In this document: piece after piece, positions 1-9,032 of the stretch
Layout of the letters: each line of letters begins with the position of its first letter
Numbering within the stretch: position 1 is the first letter of the stretch
Assembly (NCBI GenBank): GCA_047601745.1
Contig: JASGIS010000001.1
Span: forward strand, 248,001-312,000
From: JAKPAM01 sp047601745
GTDB taxonomy: Bacteria > Pseudomonadota > Gammaproteobacteria > Burkholderiales > Burkholderiaceae_E
Direction of reading: 5' to 3'
DNA: 64,000 nucleotides
Program-made: the position numbers and the translations under genes
Notes under the pieces: generated by a model
Seen by the model: the letters and a program-made list of their open reading frames with translations, nothing else
The model's database searches: none
Told to the model about the DNA's origin: nothing

Positions 1-38
1 CATTCGAGTCCTATTAGCTTCGTTGCGACGCTCGAATG
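1..38. repeat. 8-bp inverted repeat at window start
   Basis: CATTCGAG (1-8) pairs with CTCGAATG (31-38) around a 22-base loop. It precedes the first gene and could be the end of a terminator or nothing; the upstream context lies outside the window. Confidence 0.25.
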
Positions 39-119
39 CGAAGATCTTCTTTTACCGGCCTACATGTTCGTCATCCAGTCGGTGATCGCGCCGTGGCGAC
101 GCCAAGTAAGATCGTGAAA

Positions 120-680
120 ATGAAGATCCGGCTCATCGGTCCCGGCGGCGCGGGAAAGAGCACCGTAGGAGCTCTATTGTCCGAACTGCTCGTCACGAGA
201 TGCATCGATCTCGACGCCAGCTTCGTGTCCCGATTCGGCGATGTGGGGCGCCATATCGAGGAATTCGGCTACCGGTCCTATGCTTCGCGGAATGTCGAGA
301 TCTATCTCCGGCACGATACCGAGACCGACGACGAGGAGCCCATCATCGTCCTGTCATCGGGCTTCATGACCTACGCGGCCGACATACATCCGGCGTACGA
401 TCGATGCCGAGCCGATATCGTCGGCGGCGCCGCCTCATTCGTCCTGCTTCCGTCCGTCGACCTGGAGACTTGTGTTCGCGAAACGGTCCGTCGGCAAATG
501 GCAAGGCCGTTCGCGCGAAGCGCCGACCGCGAAGAGGCAGTGATCAGGCAGAGATTCGACCTTTATCAGCGTCTTCCGGTTACGATGATCGAAACGATGC
601 GCCCGCCGATGGAAGTCGCACGGGACGTCTGTTCGCGAATTCGTAGGCTTCATGCCTCGCAGAAACATCATCGAACCTAG
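120..680 (+). CDS. P-loop kinase, shikimate kinase-like
   Basis: A 186-residue protein beginning with a beta strand and a Walker A loop (G7-PGGAGKST), followed by a Leu-rich helix and an acidic DLD pair (about residue 30). This is the layout of the shikimate kinase/AroK-like P-loop fold. The ATG at 120 is chosen because it puts the P-loop at the usual distance from the N terminus; an in-frame ATG at 36 would add 28 unlike residues. It stands alone, away from other aro genes. The middle is poorly conserved relative to true AroK, so it is more likely a kinase-like paralogue than the shikimate pathway enzyme. Substrate unknown. Confidence 0.6.
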   Translation: MKIRLIGPGGAGKSTVGALLSELLVTRCIDLDASFVSRFGDVGRHIEEFGYRSYASRNVEIYLRHDTETDDEEPIIVLSSGFMTYAADIHPAYDRCRADIVGGAASFVLLPSVDLETCVRETVRRQMARPFARSADREEAVIRQRFDLYQRLPVTMIETMRPPMEVARDVCSRIRRLHASQKHHRT

Positions 681-691
681 ACCGATCAACC

Positions 692-1018
692 ATGTTCTCG
701 TCGACTTTCATCTTCGCCAAGCGCCAGTTCGATGACGAGTTCCATCGCCTGGATGCGGCAATCGCCGAAGCCGCGCGATCGATCCCCGGCTACGTCGGCG
801 AGGAGTCCTGGGAGAACAGCCAGACCGGGCTGATATCGAACGTCTACTACTGGGAATCGATGGAAGCGTTGCAGGCGCTAATGACGCATCCCAAACACCT
901 GGAAGCGAAGTCCAGACAGGCGCAGTGGCTCGACGGATATCGAGTGGTCATCGCCCAGGTCATTCGAACGTACGGCGATGCCGGGCTGGAGGGCCTGCCG
1001 CCGGTCAATGCATGCTGA
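692..1018 (+). CDS. Antibiotic biosynthesis monooxygenase (ABM) domain protein
   Basis: A 108-residue single-domain protein of the dimeric alpha/beta-barrel ABM superfamily. Visible features are an N-terminal strand, a helix with the amphipathic pattern FDDEFHRLDAAI, the SWEN..T....YYWES strand pair and a terminal helix with the H-x-x-H-L-E-A-K pattern typical of the family. Members include small cofactor-free oxygenases and haem-degrading relatives, as well as proteins with no known activity. It starts 11 bases after the kinase-like gene and is followed after 11 bases by the DUF1272 gene, so the three may share a transcript. Substrate cannot be predicted. Confidence 0.7.
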   Translation: MFSSTFIFAKRQFDDEFHRLDAAIAEAARSIPGYVGEESWENSQTGLISNVYYWESMEALQALMTHPKHLEAKSRQAQWLDGYRVVIAQVIRTYGDAGLEGLPPVNAC

Positions 1019-1029
1019 GGAGCCCCCCG

Positions 1030-1278
1030 ATGCTCGAACTACGCCCGAACTGCGAGTGCTGCGACAAGGACCTTCCCCCCGACGCGCCCGACGCTCGCAT
1101 CTGCTCGTTCGAATGCACGTTCTGCGCGAGCTGCGCGGACACCCGTTTGGGCGGCGCCTGCCCCAACTGCGGCGGCGAACTGGTCGGTCGGCCGAGACGG
1201 CCTGCCGCGAAACTGGCGAAGTTCCCGGCGTCGTCCCGACGTGTCGTCAACCGCCAGGGTTGCGGCCGGAGCGCCTGA
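1030..1278 (+). CDS. DUF1272 small cysteine-rich protein
   Basis: An 82-residue protein recognisable as DUF1272 by the N-terminal LELRPNCECCDKDLPPD and a run of Cys pairs (CECC, CSFEC, CASC, CPNC) that should bind one or two zinc ions. A basic tail (PRRPAAKLAKFP) follows. The family is common in Proteobacteria and has no assigned function; the fold suggests a zinc-ribbon protein-interaction or nucleic-acid-binding module. The ATG at 1030 is preferred over an upstream in-frame ATG at 925, which lies inside the preceding gene. Confidence 0.8.
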   Translation: MLELRPNCECCDKDLPPDAPDARICSFECTFCASCADTRLGGACPNCGGELVGRPRRPAAKLAKFPASSRRVVNRQGCGRSA

Positions 1279-1548
1279 CCGGACGTCGGCCGCAGCCGGC
1301 CTGATATCGGACGGCGCGTCGTCGTCCTGGCCTCGTCCGCCGTCCGCCGTATGCCACGTCGCCCGGCTCGGCGAGCCGCTTCGCGCCGCCGATCGGCAGG
1401 CGTCTCCCTTCGATCCCATCCACCTGAAGTCGTTCGCCGAACCTCCGATATAGGTCACACTGAAGGATTCTGCATGGCCAGACGATGAGCCCGGACGAGC
1501 CCATGGACTCGTGAGACGGGTGGTATCGGAATGGAGGTCCGATTGACG

Positions 1549-2547
1549 ATGATTCGCTTCGCGCTGTTCCCGGGCATTCCGGCTCGCCTTTGTTTCGCGG
1601 CGCTGCTCGCGCTCGCCGGCAACAGCGCCCTCTCCCAGATCGTCGAACCGCTGGCGGCGCTGCCCGAGCGGCCGGCGCTCGATCCGGCCGCGGTGGCCCT
1701 GGGCGCCAGGCTGTTCGCCGATCGGCGCTTCGGGCGGGACGACAGCCTCGCCTGCGCGAGCTGCCACGACCTGGCCCGGGGCGGCGCCGACTCGCGGCCC
1801 GGCAGCGAGGTGTTCTCCGCGGCCGTCGGCACCGCCAGGCACATCTTCAACACGCCCACCGTCTACAACGCGGCCCTGAACTATCGCCAGCAGTGGACCG
1901 GCGGTGCGCGCTCGCTCGAGGACCTGGTCGACAAGGTGGTCAACAGCCCGCTGGTGTTCGATTCGAACTGGCAGGCGACGCTGACCAAGCTGGCCGCCGA
2001 TCCCGCGCTCGTGGCCGAGTTCCAGCGTGTCTACCCGCAGCGGGGCCTCAGCCAGGAGACCGTCCAGGAAAGCCTGGCGACGTTCCAGCGCTCGCTGCTC
2101 ACGCCGTCGCGCTTCGATCGCTATCTGCGCGGCGAAGCGAACGCCATTTCCGACGACGAGAAGCACGGCTACGATCGCTTCAAGGCCTACGGCTGCGTCG
2201 GTTGCCACCAGGGCGTGAACGTCGGCGGCAACATGATGCAACGTTTCGGCGCGATGAACGACTATTTCGCCGATCGCGCGAAGGCCGGCCTGCCGGCCGG
2301 CGAAGGCGATGCGGGGCGCTTCCGGGTCACCAAGCGGCAGGAAGACCTGCATGTGTTCAAGGTGCCGAGCCTGCGCAACGTGGCGTTGACCGCGCCGTAC
2401 TTCCACAACGGGTCCGCGGCCACGCTGGACGAGGCCGTCGACGTGATGTTCCGTTACCAGCTCGGCCGGGCGGCGCCGGCGCAGGACAAGGCATTGATCG
2501 TCAAGTTCCTCCACAGCTTGACCGGCGAGCAGTTCGAGCCGCGCTGA
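1549..2547 (+). CDS. Di-haem cytochrome c peroxidase / MauG family protein
   Basis: Exported protein of 332 residues with an N-terminal hydrophobic signal (about 1-28, ending NSALS) and two c-type haem sites: CASCH at residues 69-73 and CVGCH at 216-220. This is the two-domain layout of bacterial CcpA/MauG. The C-terminal FKVPSLRNVALTAPYFHNGS segment is a family signature. It should act in the periplasm, reducing peroxide with electrons from cytochrome or cupredoxin, or carrying out a MauG-like oxidation. The ATG at 1549 is chosen because GGAGG lies at 1533-1537; ATG 1531 overlaps that site. The next gene starts one base after the stop. Confidence 0.88.
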   Translation: MIRFALFPGIPARLCFAALLALAGNSALSQIVEPLAALPERPALDPAAVALGARLFADRRFGRDDSLACASCHDLARGGADSRPGSEVFSAAVGTARHIFNTPTVYNAALNYRQQWTGGARSLEDLVDKVVNSPLVFDSNWQATLTKLAADPALVAEFQRVYPQRGLSQETVQESLATFQRSLLTPSRFDRYLRGEANAISDDEKHGYDRFKAYGCVGCHQGVNVGGNMMQRFGAMNDYFADRAKAGLPAGEGDAGRFRVTKRQEDLHVFKVPSLRNVALTAPYFHNGSAATLDEAVDVMFRYQLGRAAPAQDKALIVKFLHSLTGEQFEPR

Positions 2548-2548
2548 A

Positions 2549-3952
2549 ATGGCTATCGGCACGCCCTACCGGTCTGGGGGACCGGTGCTGGTACTGCTGC
2601 TGCTCGTGCTGCTGCTCGCAGGCTGGCTGTACCTGTACACGCATAGCCGGACCGTCGATCCCGCCGAACAGAACCGGACGCTGACGCTGCTCAAGGATCT
2701 GAAGCAGATCGACTCGGACTGGTCGGCCAGCGTGCTGCGCGCGCATGCGGACATCAGCCCCAACTACGATGAACTGGTCGAGCCGTTGGAACAGTTCTCT
2801 GGCGGCCTGCAGCAGTTGCGGGCGCGCGTGGCGCCCGCGCATGCACGCAACCTGGACGATGCGCTTGCCGAGCTCGGCAAGCAGGTGGACGCCAAGGCGG
2901 CGCTGATCGACGACTTCAAGGCCCAGAACAGCCTGTTCAAGAATTCGCTTCGCTACGTGCCCACGGCGCACCGCCAGATCCAGGCGATCACCGCCGCCAT
3001 GGGCCACCAGGCGGACCTGGATCGACGAATCGGGTTCCTGGTCAACGAATCGCTGCGCTTCGCCGCGGTACCCGACGGCGAGGTCGCGGCGTCGCTGCGC
3101 GCCGGCATCGGCGAGTTGCGCGGCGCGATCGCGACCTACCCCACGCAGGTGCGCGAGGCGGTGCTCAACCTGCTGTCGCACCTGGATACCTTATTGCGGC
3201 TGCGGACGAATCAGAGCGAACTGCTGCATGCGATCTCGCAGCAGCCGGTCGCGGCGAGCATCGATGCGCTGTCGAGCGCGCTGACGCAACGCTTCAGCAA
3301 CGAGCTGGCCACCCAGTTCGGCTACCATCGGCTGCTGCTCGCGTACAGCGCGTTCGCGCTGCTGCTGGTGATCGGCGGCGCCAGCTTCATCAGCTATCGC
3401 AATGCGACCGAACGGCGCCGCCTCAGTGCGCTGGTCGACGCCAAGACCCGGGAGCTGCGGGAACTGGCGACGCGCGACGACCTGACCGGCATTTACAATC
3501 GCCGGCACATCAGCCAGTTGCTCGAGCAGCAGCAGGCGCTGCACGCGCGCAGCGGCCTGCCGATGTGCATCGCCCTGCTGGACCTGGATCGGTTCAAGTC
3601 GATCAACGACCGCTACGGCCATGCGGGCGGCGATACGGTGCTGCAGCGTTTCGCGACGATCGCGCGCCAGACCTTGCGCACGACGGATCTGCTGGGCCGG
3701 TGGGGCGGCGAGGAGTTTCTCGTGGCCATGCCGCAGACCTCGCTCGAACAGGCGGGGCCGGCACTGCAGCGCATCCGTGAGGTGCTGGCCGGCGTGGACT
3801 TCGGCGAGCTGGGCGAGGACCTGCACATGACGTTCTCGGCCGGCCTCGTGCTGCTGGACGGCGGCGAGACGATCGCCGAGGCCGTCAAGCGCGCGGACCA
3901 GGCGATGTACCGCGCCAAGACGGCGGGGCGCGATCGGGTGGAGACCGGCTGA
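2549..3952 (+). CDS. Membrane diguanylate cyclase with DAHL-like sensor
   Basis: A 467-residue protein: N-terminal membrane helix (about residues 11-30), a long helical periplasmic region resembling the DAHL sensor domain (about 31-260), a second membrane segment (about 262-285) and a C-terminal GGDEF domain. The active-site motif is GGEEF at 386-390, so it should make cyclic di-GMP. An RxxD inhibitory site (RTTD, 377-380) sits five residues upstream, so product inhibition is expected. It starts one base after the peroxidase stop, so the two are probably co-transcribed and co-translated, which suggests sensing linked to the periplasmic redox protein. Confidence 0.88.
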   Translation: MAIGTPYRSGGPVLVLLLLVLLLAGWLYLYTHSRTVDPAEQNRTLTLLKDLKQIDSDWSASVLRAHADISPNYDELVEPLEQFSGGLQQLRARVAPAHARNLDDALAELGKQVDAKAALIDDFKAQNSLFKNSLRYVPTAHRQIQAITAAMGHQADLDRRIGFLVNESLRFAAVPDGEVAASLRAGIGELRGAIATYPTQVREAVLNLLSHLDTLLRLRTNQSELLHAISQQPVAASIDALSSALTQRFSNELATQFGYHRLLLAYSAFALLLVIGGASFISYRNATERRRLSALVDAKTRELRELATRDDLTGIYNRRHISQLLEQQQALHARSGLPMCIALLDLDRFKSINDRYGHAGGDTVLQRFATIARQTLRTTDLLGRWGGEEFLVAMPQTSLEQAGPALQRIREVLAGVDFGELGEDLHMTFSAGLVLLDGGETIAEAVKRADQAMYRAKTAGRDRVETG

Positions 3953-4067
3953 GGCCGATCATTCCTGGAAGCGAATGCCCTCCTCGGCTCGGAGGTATTC
4001 GGATAGTCTGTTCGAGCGCGTCAGCGACGTTCGATCATTTTCCGAGCTTCACATTGGGAGAGCACAC

Positions 4068-4817
4068 ATGTCCGAGGTTGTCATCGTCACCGGCTGCTCG
4101 CAAGGCGTGGGTCTGGGTATCGCCACGGTGTACGCGCGCGCCGGCGCGCTCGTGGTCGGCTGCGATCACAAGGCCGCGCACGCCAGTTTGTCGGGCCTGC
4201 AGAATTACCATCACGTGGAGGTCGACCTGACCGCCGACGGCGCCCCCCAGCGCGTCATCGACGCTTGCGTCCAGCGTCATGGCCGTCTGGATACGCTGGT
4301 GAACAACGCCGGCGTGGGCAACGCGCAGCCTTTCGAGCAGACTTCACCGGCCGACTTCAAGCGCTACTACGACATCAACGTCGCGGCGCTGATCGAATGT
4401 TCCCGATCGGCGCTGCCCCATCTCAAGAGCTCGCGCGGCTCCATCGTCAACATCGCTTCCGTCTTCGGCCTCGTCGGGGCCGCGCAATCGGCCGCTTATG
4501 TGCCCACCAAGTACGCGGTGGTCGGCATCACGCGGATGCTGGCCACCGAGTACGGCCGCCATGGCATCCGCGTGAACGCGGTGGCGCCCGGCCTGATCCA
4601 TTCGCCCGGCACCGCGCAGCGCATCGCCAGCAGCGAATGGTGGCATCGAATGATGATCGAGGGCGCGCCGCTGGGCCGGGTCGGGCAGCCCGAGGAGATC
4701 GGCGAGGCATGCGCTTTCCTGTCCTCGTCGAAGGCCGGCTTCATCACCGGAGTGGTCCTGCCGGTGGATGGCGGCTATTCGATGGCCAAGTTCCTGCCCA
4801 ATCCCGAGGTCGAGTGA
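4068..4817 (+). CDS. SDR family NAD(P)-dependent oxidoreductase
   Basis: A classical short-chain dehydrogenase of 249 residues. It has the cofactor loop TGCSQGVGLG near the N terminus, NNAG in the middle, the catalytic Ser (NIASVFG) and YVPTK as the YxxxK pair, and a C-terminal PVDGGYS. The ATG at 4068 has GGGAGAG at 4056-4062; the upstream in-frame ATG at 3975 would add 31 residues unlike the family. It faces the acyl-CoA ligase cluster tail to tail. Substrate unknown; an alcohol or 3-hydroxyacyl oxidation is typical. Confidence 0.85.
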   Translation: MSEVVIVTGCSQGVGLGIATVYARAGALVVGCDHKAAHASLSGLQNYHHVEVDLTADGAPQRVIDACVQRHGRLDTLVNNAGVGNAQPFEQTSPADFKRYYDINVAALIECSRSALPHLKSSRGSIVNIASVFGLVGAAQSAAYVPTKYAVVGITRMLATEYGRHGIRVNAVAPGLIHSPGTAQRIASSEWWHRMMIEGAPLGRVGQPEEIGEACAFLSSSKAGFITGVVLPVDGGYSMAKFLPNPEVE

Positions 4818-4883
4818 GCGGCAGGTCGAGAGTACGGGCCGCCCCGGCCGCGCGTAACGAACGCTCAGAGGCGCGGCTCGGCG

Positions 4884-6491
4884 TCATTGATCCAGCCGCA
4901 AGCCTTGCTCGATGGCCAGCTTGCGAATCACCGCGCGCTGAACCTTGCCGGTGGCCGTCTGGGGCAATTCGCTGACGAAGACCACGCGCCTGGGGATCTT
5001 GAAGCTGGCGATTTTTCCCTTGCACGCGGCGATGATGGAATCCTCGGTGGCGGCCGAGCCCTCGCGAAGGATCACGTAGGCCACCGGCACCTCCACGAGC
5101 CGTGGGTCGAGCATCCCGATCACCGCGATCTCCCGGATGTCCGGGACCAGTTCGCACAGCTCCTGCTCGACGCCCTGGGGCGAGACGTTCTCGCCGCCGA
5201 CCTTGAGCATCTCCTTGTAACGGCCCGTGAAGCGAACGCATCCATCGGGGCGCATGACGCCCTGATCGCCGGTGCGCAGCCAGCCCTCGGCGTCCAGGGC
5301 CGCCGCCGTCGCCTCGGGGTCGCCGAAGTAGCCCTTCATCACCGAGTAGCCGCGAAACCACATCTCTCCCGGCATGCCCGTCGGCACGTCCTTCCCGGTC
5401 TCGGGGTCGACCAGGCGAAGCGCCAGACCCTCCAGCGGCCTGCCCGACGAATAGCAACGCAGCTCCTCGGGCTCATCGACGGCGCAGGTGCACATCCAGC
5501 ACCAGGATTCCGACAGGCCCGTGCCGGTGACGGTCGGGCAAAAGACGCGCTGCACCTGCACCGCCACGGCGGCCGACGTTTCCATGCCGGAAGGCAGGGT
5601 CCCGAAACGCAGGCTCTTCATGCTCCTCGGCTTCTCGGCCTGGAAGCGCAGAAGATCGGCGTAGTGGGTCTCGAAGCCATGGAGGATGTTCACCGATTCG
5701 CGCTCGATCAGATCCAAAGCCGCGTTCGCGTCGAAGGTCTCCATGATCACCTGCCTGCAGCCCCTGTACACGCACTGCAGCACCACTTCGCTGAGCGAGT
5801 AGAGATGGAACATGGGCAGATAGTTGAGCGCCGTTTCGCCGGACTGCACGCCCCACAGGCGGCCGCGATCGCGCACGCCGCGCACGCAGCTATGGTCATG
5901 CATCACGCCCTTGGGGCGACCGGTGGTGCCGGAGGTGAAGACGATAGCCGTGAGATCGCTCGCCTTGCAGGCAGCGCGGCGCTCGCGCAGCGCCTGCTGC
6001 TCCGCCGGCGAGTAGGTAGCGGCCTCGAGGCTCGTCCACGGAATCGATCCGGGCATCTGCCCTTCGCCGATCAGCACGGCCTTCAGGCTTTCGTCCTTCA
6101 ACTCCGCCCCCAGGCTGCGCTGAACCATGCCGACGAAGTCGACCGGGCCCGCACGGCCGGAAAAGATCAGCAGCTTGCAACCGCCCCTGCGAACCACGTC
6201 GGCCAGATCGGCTTCCCGATAACGCAGATTCAGCGGCACCGCGACCGCACCGACGCGCCACAGCGCGAAGACCGCCTCGACGTATTCCGGTCCGTTGCCG
6301 ATCAACAGGCCGACTCTGTCGCCGGCGTCGACTCCGGCACGCATCAGGCCGCAAGCGACTTTGTCGATGCGCTGGTCGAGCTCCGCATAAGTCATGGAAC
6401 CCGACGCCCAGGTCAGGGCGACTTGTCGCGGCCACTTTTCGGCCGCACGCGTGGGCAGTTCACCCAATAAGGGCAGATCTTCGTTCGTCAT
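4884..6491 (-). CDS. AMP-dependent acyl-CoA synthetase/ligase
   Basis: A 535-residue ANL-superfamily ligase. The phosphate loop TSGTTGRPKG is present, as are the adenine-binding TGLSES region, the GDQG hinge and the C-terminal KEMLKVGGENVS and TGKVQR segments, so the protein is full length with both domains. It should activate a carboxylic acid to its CoA thioester through an acyl-AMP. The upstream SDR and Peripla_BP_6 protein on the same strand suggest uptake, activation and oxidation of one acid. Which acid (aromatic, alicyclic or fatty) cannot be told from the motifs. Confidence 0.85.
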   Translation of the reverse strand: MTNEDLPLLGELPTRAAEKWPRQVALTWASGSMTYAELDQRIDKVACGLMRAGVDAGDRVGLLIGNGPEYVEAVFALWRVGAVAVPLNLRYREADLADVVRRGGCKLLIFSGRAGPVDFVGMVQRSLGAELKDESLKAVLIGEGQMPGSIPWTSLEAATYSPAEQQALRERRAACKASDLTAIVFTSGTTGRPKGVMHDHSCVRGVRDRGRLWGVQSGETALNYLPMFHLYSLSEVVLQCVYRGCRQVIMETFDANAALDLIERESVNILHGFETHYADLLRFQAEKPRSMKSLRFGTLPSGMETSAAVAVQVQRVFCPTVTGTGLSESWCWMCTCAVDEPEELRCYSSGRPLEGLALRLVDPETGKDVPTGMPGEMWFRGYSVMKGYFGDPEATAAALDAEGWLRTGDQGVMRPDGCVRFTGRYKEMLKVGGENVSPQGVEQELCELVPDIREIAVIGMLDPRLVEVPVAYVILREGSAATEDSIIAACKGKIASFKIPRRVVFVSELPQTATGKVQRAVIRKLAIEQGLRLDQ

Positions 6492-6555
6492 GGCCGTTTG
6501 CTCGTTCTCGACATCCGGAAAGCGCGCGCGAGGGTCGTACGCAAGGAAGCGGACC

Positions 6556-7317
6556 TCAGTCCACCATGGTCAGGCCGCCGTCGACGCTCAGGATCTGGCC
6601 GGTCAGGTAGGCGGACTGGTCGGCGGCGAAGAGCATCACGCCGTTGGCGATGTCCTGCGGCTGACCCAGGCGGCGCAGTGGAATGGCGCGATTGAAATGC
6701 TCGAGCATCCTTTCGGACTGCAGCCGCAGCAACGGGGTATCGATGGCGCCCGGCGCGATGCAGTTGACGGTGATGCCGTGCCGCGCCATCTCCCGGGCCA
6801 GCGACTTGGTGAACGCGTTGACGCCTCCCTTGGCCCCCGAGTAGACGGTTTCGCCTGCGTTGCCGATGCGTCCGGCGCCGCTGGAGACGTTGACGACGCG
6901 GCCGCCGCGACCCGAGGCCACCAGGGGGCGCAGAAACTGCTGGCACACCAGCACGGTGCTGGTGTAGTTGACCGCGATGATCTTCTCGATGAACGCCAGG
7001 GAGTTGTCCAGAAACGGCTCCGTCGGCGTCCATCCGGCGTTGTTCACGATCAGATCGGCCAGGCCGAAGCGCGACTGCGTGAACGCCTGCAGGCGTGCCA
7101 CGTCTTCAGCCTTGCTGACATCGGCCACGACCATGTCCGCGGTGCCGCCCTGCTCGCGTACGAGCCTGACCGTTTCCGCGGCGCCGGCCTCGTTCAGATC
7201 GGTGACCATCACCCTCGCGCCCGCCGCGGCGAGCGTCGTGGCGATGGCGCGCCCGCATCCGGATCCCGAACCGGTGACGACGGCGATGCGATCTTCGATG
7301 GTCAACGGATAGCTCAT
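6556..7317 (-). CDS. SDR family oxidoreductase
   Basis: A 253-residue classical SDR with TGSGSGCGRA as the nucleotide loop, NNAG, SSGAGRIG around the catalytic Ser, and YSGAKGG as YxxxK. The C terminus carries the SVDGGLTMVD ending usual in FabG-like members. It lies between a binding-protein gene and the acyl-CoA ligase, all on the minus strand with short gaps, so it probably oxidises a hydroxyacyl or alcohol intermediate of the same pathway. Confidence 0.85.
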   Translation of the reverse strand: MSYPLTIEDRIAVVTGSGSGCGRAIATTLAAAGARVMVTDLNEAGAAETVRLVREQGGTADMVVADVSKAEDVARLQAFTQSRFGLADLIVNNAGWTPTEPFLDNSLAFIEKIIAVNYTSTVLVCQQFLRPLVASGRGGRVVNVSSGAGRIGNAGETVYSGAKGGVNAFTKSLAREMARHGITVNCIAPGAIDTPLLRLQSERMLEHFNRAIPLRRLGQPQDIANGVMLFAADQSAYLTGQILSVDGGLTMVD

Positions 7318-7354
7318 GGTTCTCTCCCGACACCCCGATCTTCAATGGATTCGT

Positions 7355-8554
7355 TCACTTCTTGACCAGCGGGCACTCGCTCTCGGCCAATGGCCTGAAC
7401 GCTTCCTCTCCGCTCAGCTTCTGGACCGTCTTCAAGAGGTCCCACTCACCCTTCGATTCGGCGGGTGACTTGACCTGGAACAGGTAGAAGTCGCGCAACA
7501 GGCGACCGTCCTCACGGACCTTGCCATTGGTCGTCATGAAGTCGTTGACCGGCAGCTCGCGCATCTTGGCGGCGACCGTCTTGCCGTCCGTGGTGCCGGC
7601 GGCCTTGACCGCCGTCAGGTAATGCTTGACCGCACTGTAGGCGCCGGCCTGGATGCTGTTCGGCACCCGCTGTTGCCGTGCCTTGAATCGCGCCGAGAAA
7701 GCCCGGGTCTCGTCGTTCTGGTCCCAGTAGAAGGCTTCCGCCATCAGCAGGTCCTGCGCGATCGGCAAGCCCAGCGTGCGAACGTCATTGACGTAGGTCA
7801 CGAAGGTAGCGAGCTTCTGCCCGCCGCTGACCACGCCGAACTCATTGGCCTGCTTGACGAAGTTGACGATATCCTGGCCGGCCAGCGCGAGCAGGATCGC
7901 CTTCGCGCGCGAAGCCTGGGCCTGCAGAACGAAGGAACTATAGTCGGCCGTGTTGATCGGGACGCGCAGTCCCCCCAGGGACTTACCGCCTGCCGCGGTG
8001 GCGAACTGGGTGCTATCGCGCGTCATCGCCGAACCGAAGGCATTGTCGGTGGCAACGGTGTAGAACGTATCCGCGCCTGACTTCACGGTCGCCACACCGA
8101 TGGTTTTCGCCAGCGCGTAGGTATCGAACACCCAGTGGAACGAAGTCGGCGAGCAGGCCTTCCCGGTCAGGTCGCTGGATCCCCCGGAGCTGACGATATC
8201 GATCTTTCCGCGTTCCTTGAGGACGTTGCGAATCGCCAGCCCCACCGCCGAGCTGCCGGTTCCGGTGACCATCTCCACGCCTTCGAGATCGATCCAGCGC
8301 TTGACGATGGAAACCGCCGTGTCGGGCTTGCTCAGGGTATCGGCGTAGACGATCTCGACCTTGCGCCCGAGAACCTTGCCGAAATCCTCGGCGGCGAGTT
8401 GCGCGCCGACCACCGAACCCATGCCGGTGACGTCGGCGTATCCACCCGACATGTCTTCGAGCACGCCGATCCGCAGCGGCGGCTCGTCGGCATTGCCCAC
8501 TTGGGGTAGCAGCGCCATGCCCAGCACGGCGAAGAGATTGACGAGACTGCGCAT
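7355..8554 (-). CDS. ABC transporter substrate-binding protein (Peripla_BP_6)
   Basis: A 399-residue periplasmic protein with a signal sequence (LVNLFAVLGMALLPQVGNA) and the LRIGVLEDMSGGYADVTG opening typical of leucine/amide/aromatic-type type I binding proteins. The ATG at 8554 is preferred over that at 8569 because GGTGGAG lies just upstream of it. No permease or ATPase gene is adjacent, so it must use a transporter encoded elsewhere (perhaps the Liv-type system at 38.8-42.3 kb). Its position upstream of SDR and acyl-CoA ligase genes suggests an organic acid ligand. Confidence 0.85.
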   Translation of the reverse strand: MRSLVNLFAVLGMALLPQVGNADEPPLRIGVLEDMSGGYADVTGMGSVVGAQLAAEDFGKVLGRKVEIVYADTLSKPDTAVSIVKRWIDLEGVEMVTGTGSSAVGLAIRNVLKERGKIDIVSSGGSSDLTGKACSPTSFHWVFDTYALAKTIGVATVKSGADTFYTVATDNAFGSAMTRDSTQFATAAGGKSLGGLRVPINTADYSSFVLQAQASRAKAILLALAGQDIVNFVKQANEFGVVSGGQKLATFVTYVNDVRTLGLPIAQDLLMAEAFYWDQNDETRAFSARFKARQQRVPNSIQAGAYSAVKHYLTAVKAAGTTDGKTVAAKMRELPVNDFMTTNGKVREDGRLLRDFYLFQVKSPAESKGEWDLLKTVQKLSGEEAFRPLAESECPLVKK

Positions 8555-9032
8555 ACGGACTCCACCCATCCAGGTTGAGAAATCACCGATGACGGACCAC
8601 CGGTTCGATGAAAGACGGGCCGCCTTGGCCGCCGCTCATGATCGCCACTATTGGGGGAGGCGCCGATATGTCGCATACAGTCGCGAGGGCGACGCCGAGT
8701 GTCTCCTGCTCCGGACATCGTGTGTGAACGCCTCCATTCACGGCGGCCGCCCCATCGATGCCGGTTTCGATCTTGATTCGAGTGAATTTACACCAGCGGC
8801 GGGTTCACGGGACCGGATCGAGGTCCATGTTATCGACGACGGCGCCCCGCGCTTCGGCGATGCCCGCCAGCCTGATTGCGTCGGCGAGTGACACACGGGG
8901 AACACGAGCAGGTTGCCATTGATGCCGGCTCGCCAGGCCACCACCGCTTCGCACGCATCCTCGGAGTCGCTTCGAACTGGCACGCCGATTGCGTGTTCGA
9001 GCGCTCCTGCCGAACCCGTCGAAGGATGCTCG
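8555..9032. other. Divergent intergenic region, 478 bp
   Basis: Lies between the minus-strand binding-protein gene and the plus-strand acetamidase gene and must hold both promoters. No gene is supported. Short open frames on both strands here lack ribosome sites and family motifs. I cannot place -10/-35 elements with confidence. Confidence 0.4.

Noticed and set aside
1039..2562. Long minus-strand open frame opposite the cytochrome c peroxidase gene
   Set aside because: It has no domain motifs, is Arg/Gln/Ala-rich and mirrors the strong di-haem coding frame on the other strand.
8738..9020. Possible broken gene on the minus strand upstream of acetamidase
   Set aside because: Two partial frames read somewhat protein-like (around GINGNLLVFPVCHS) but no family motif or ribosome site can be recognised, and part overlaps the acetamidase start.
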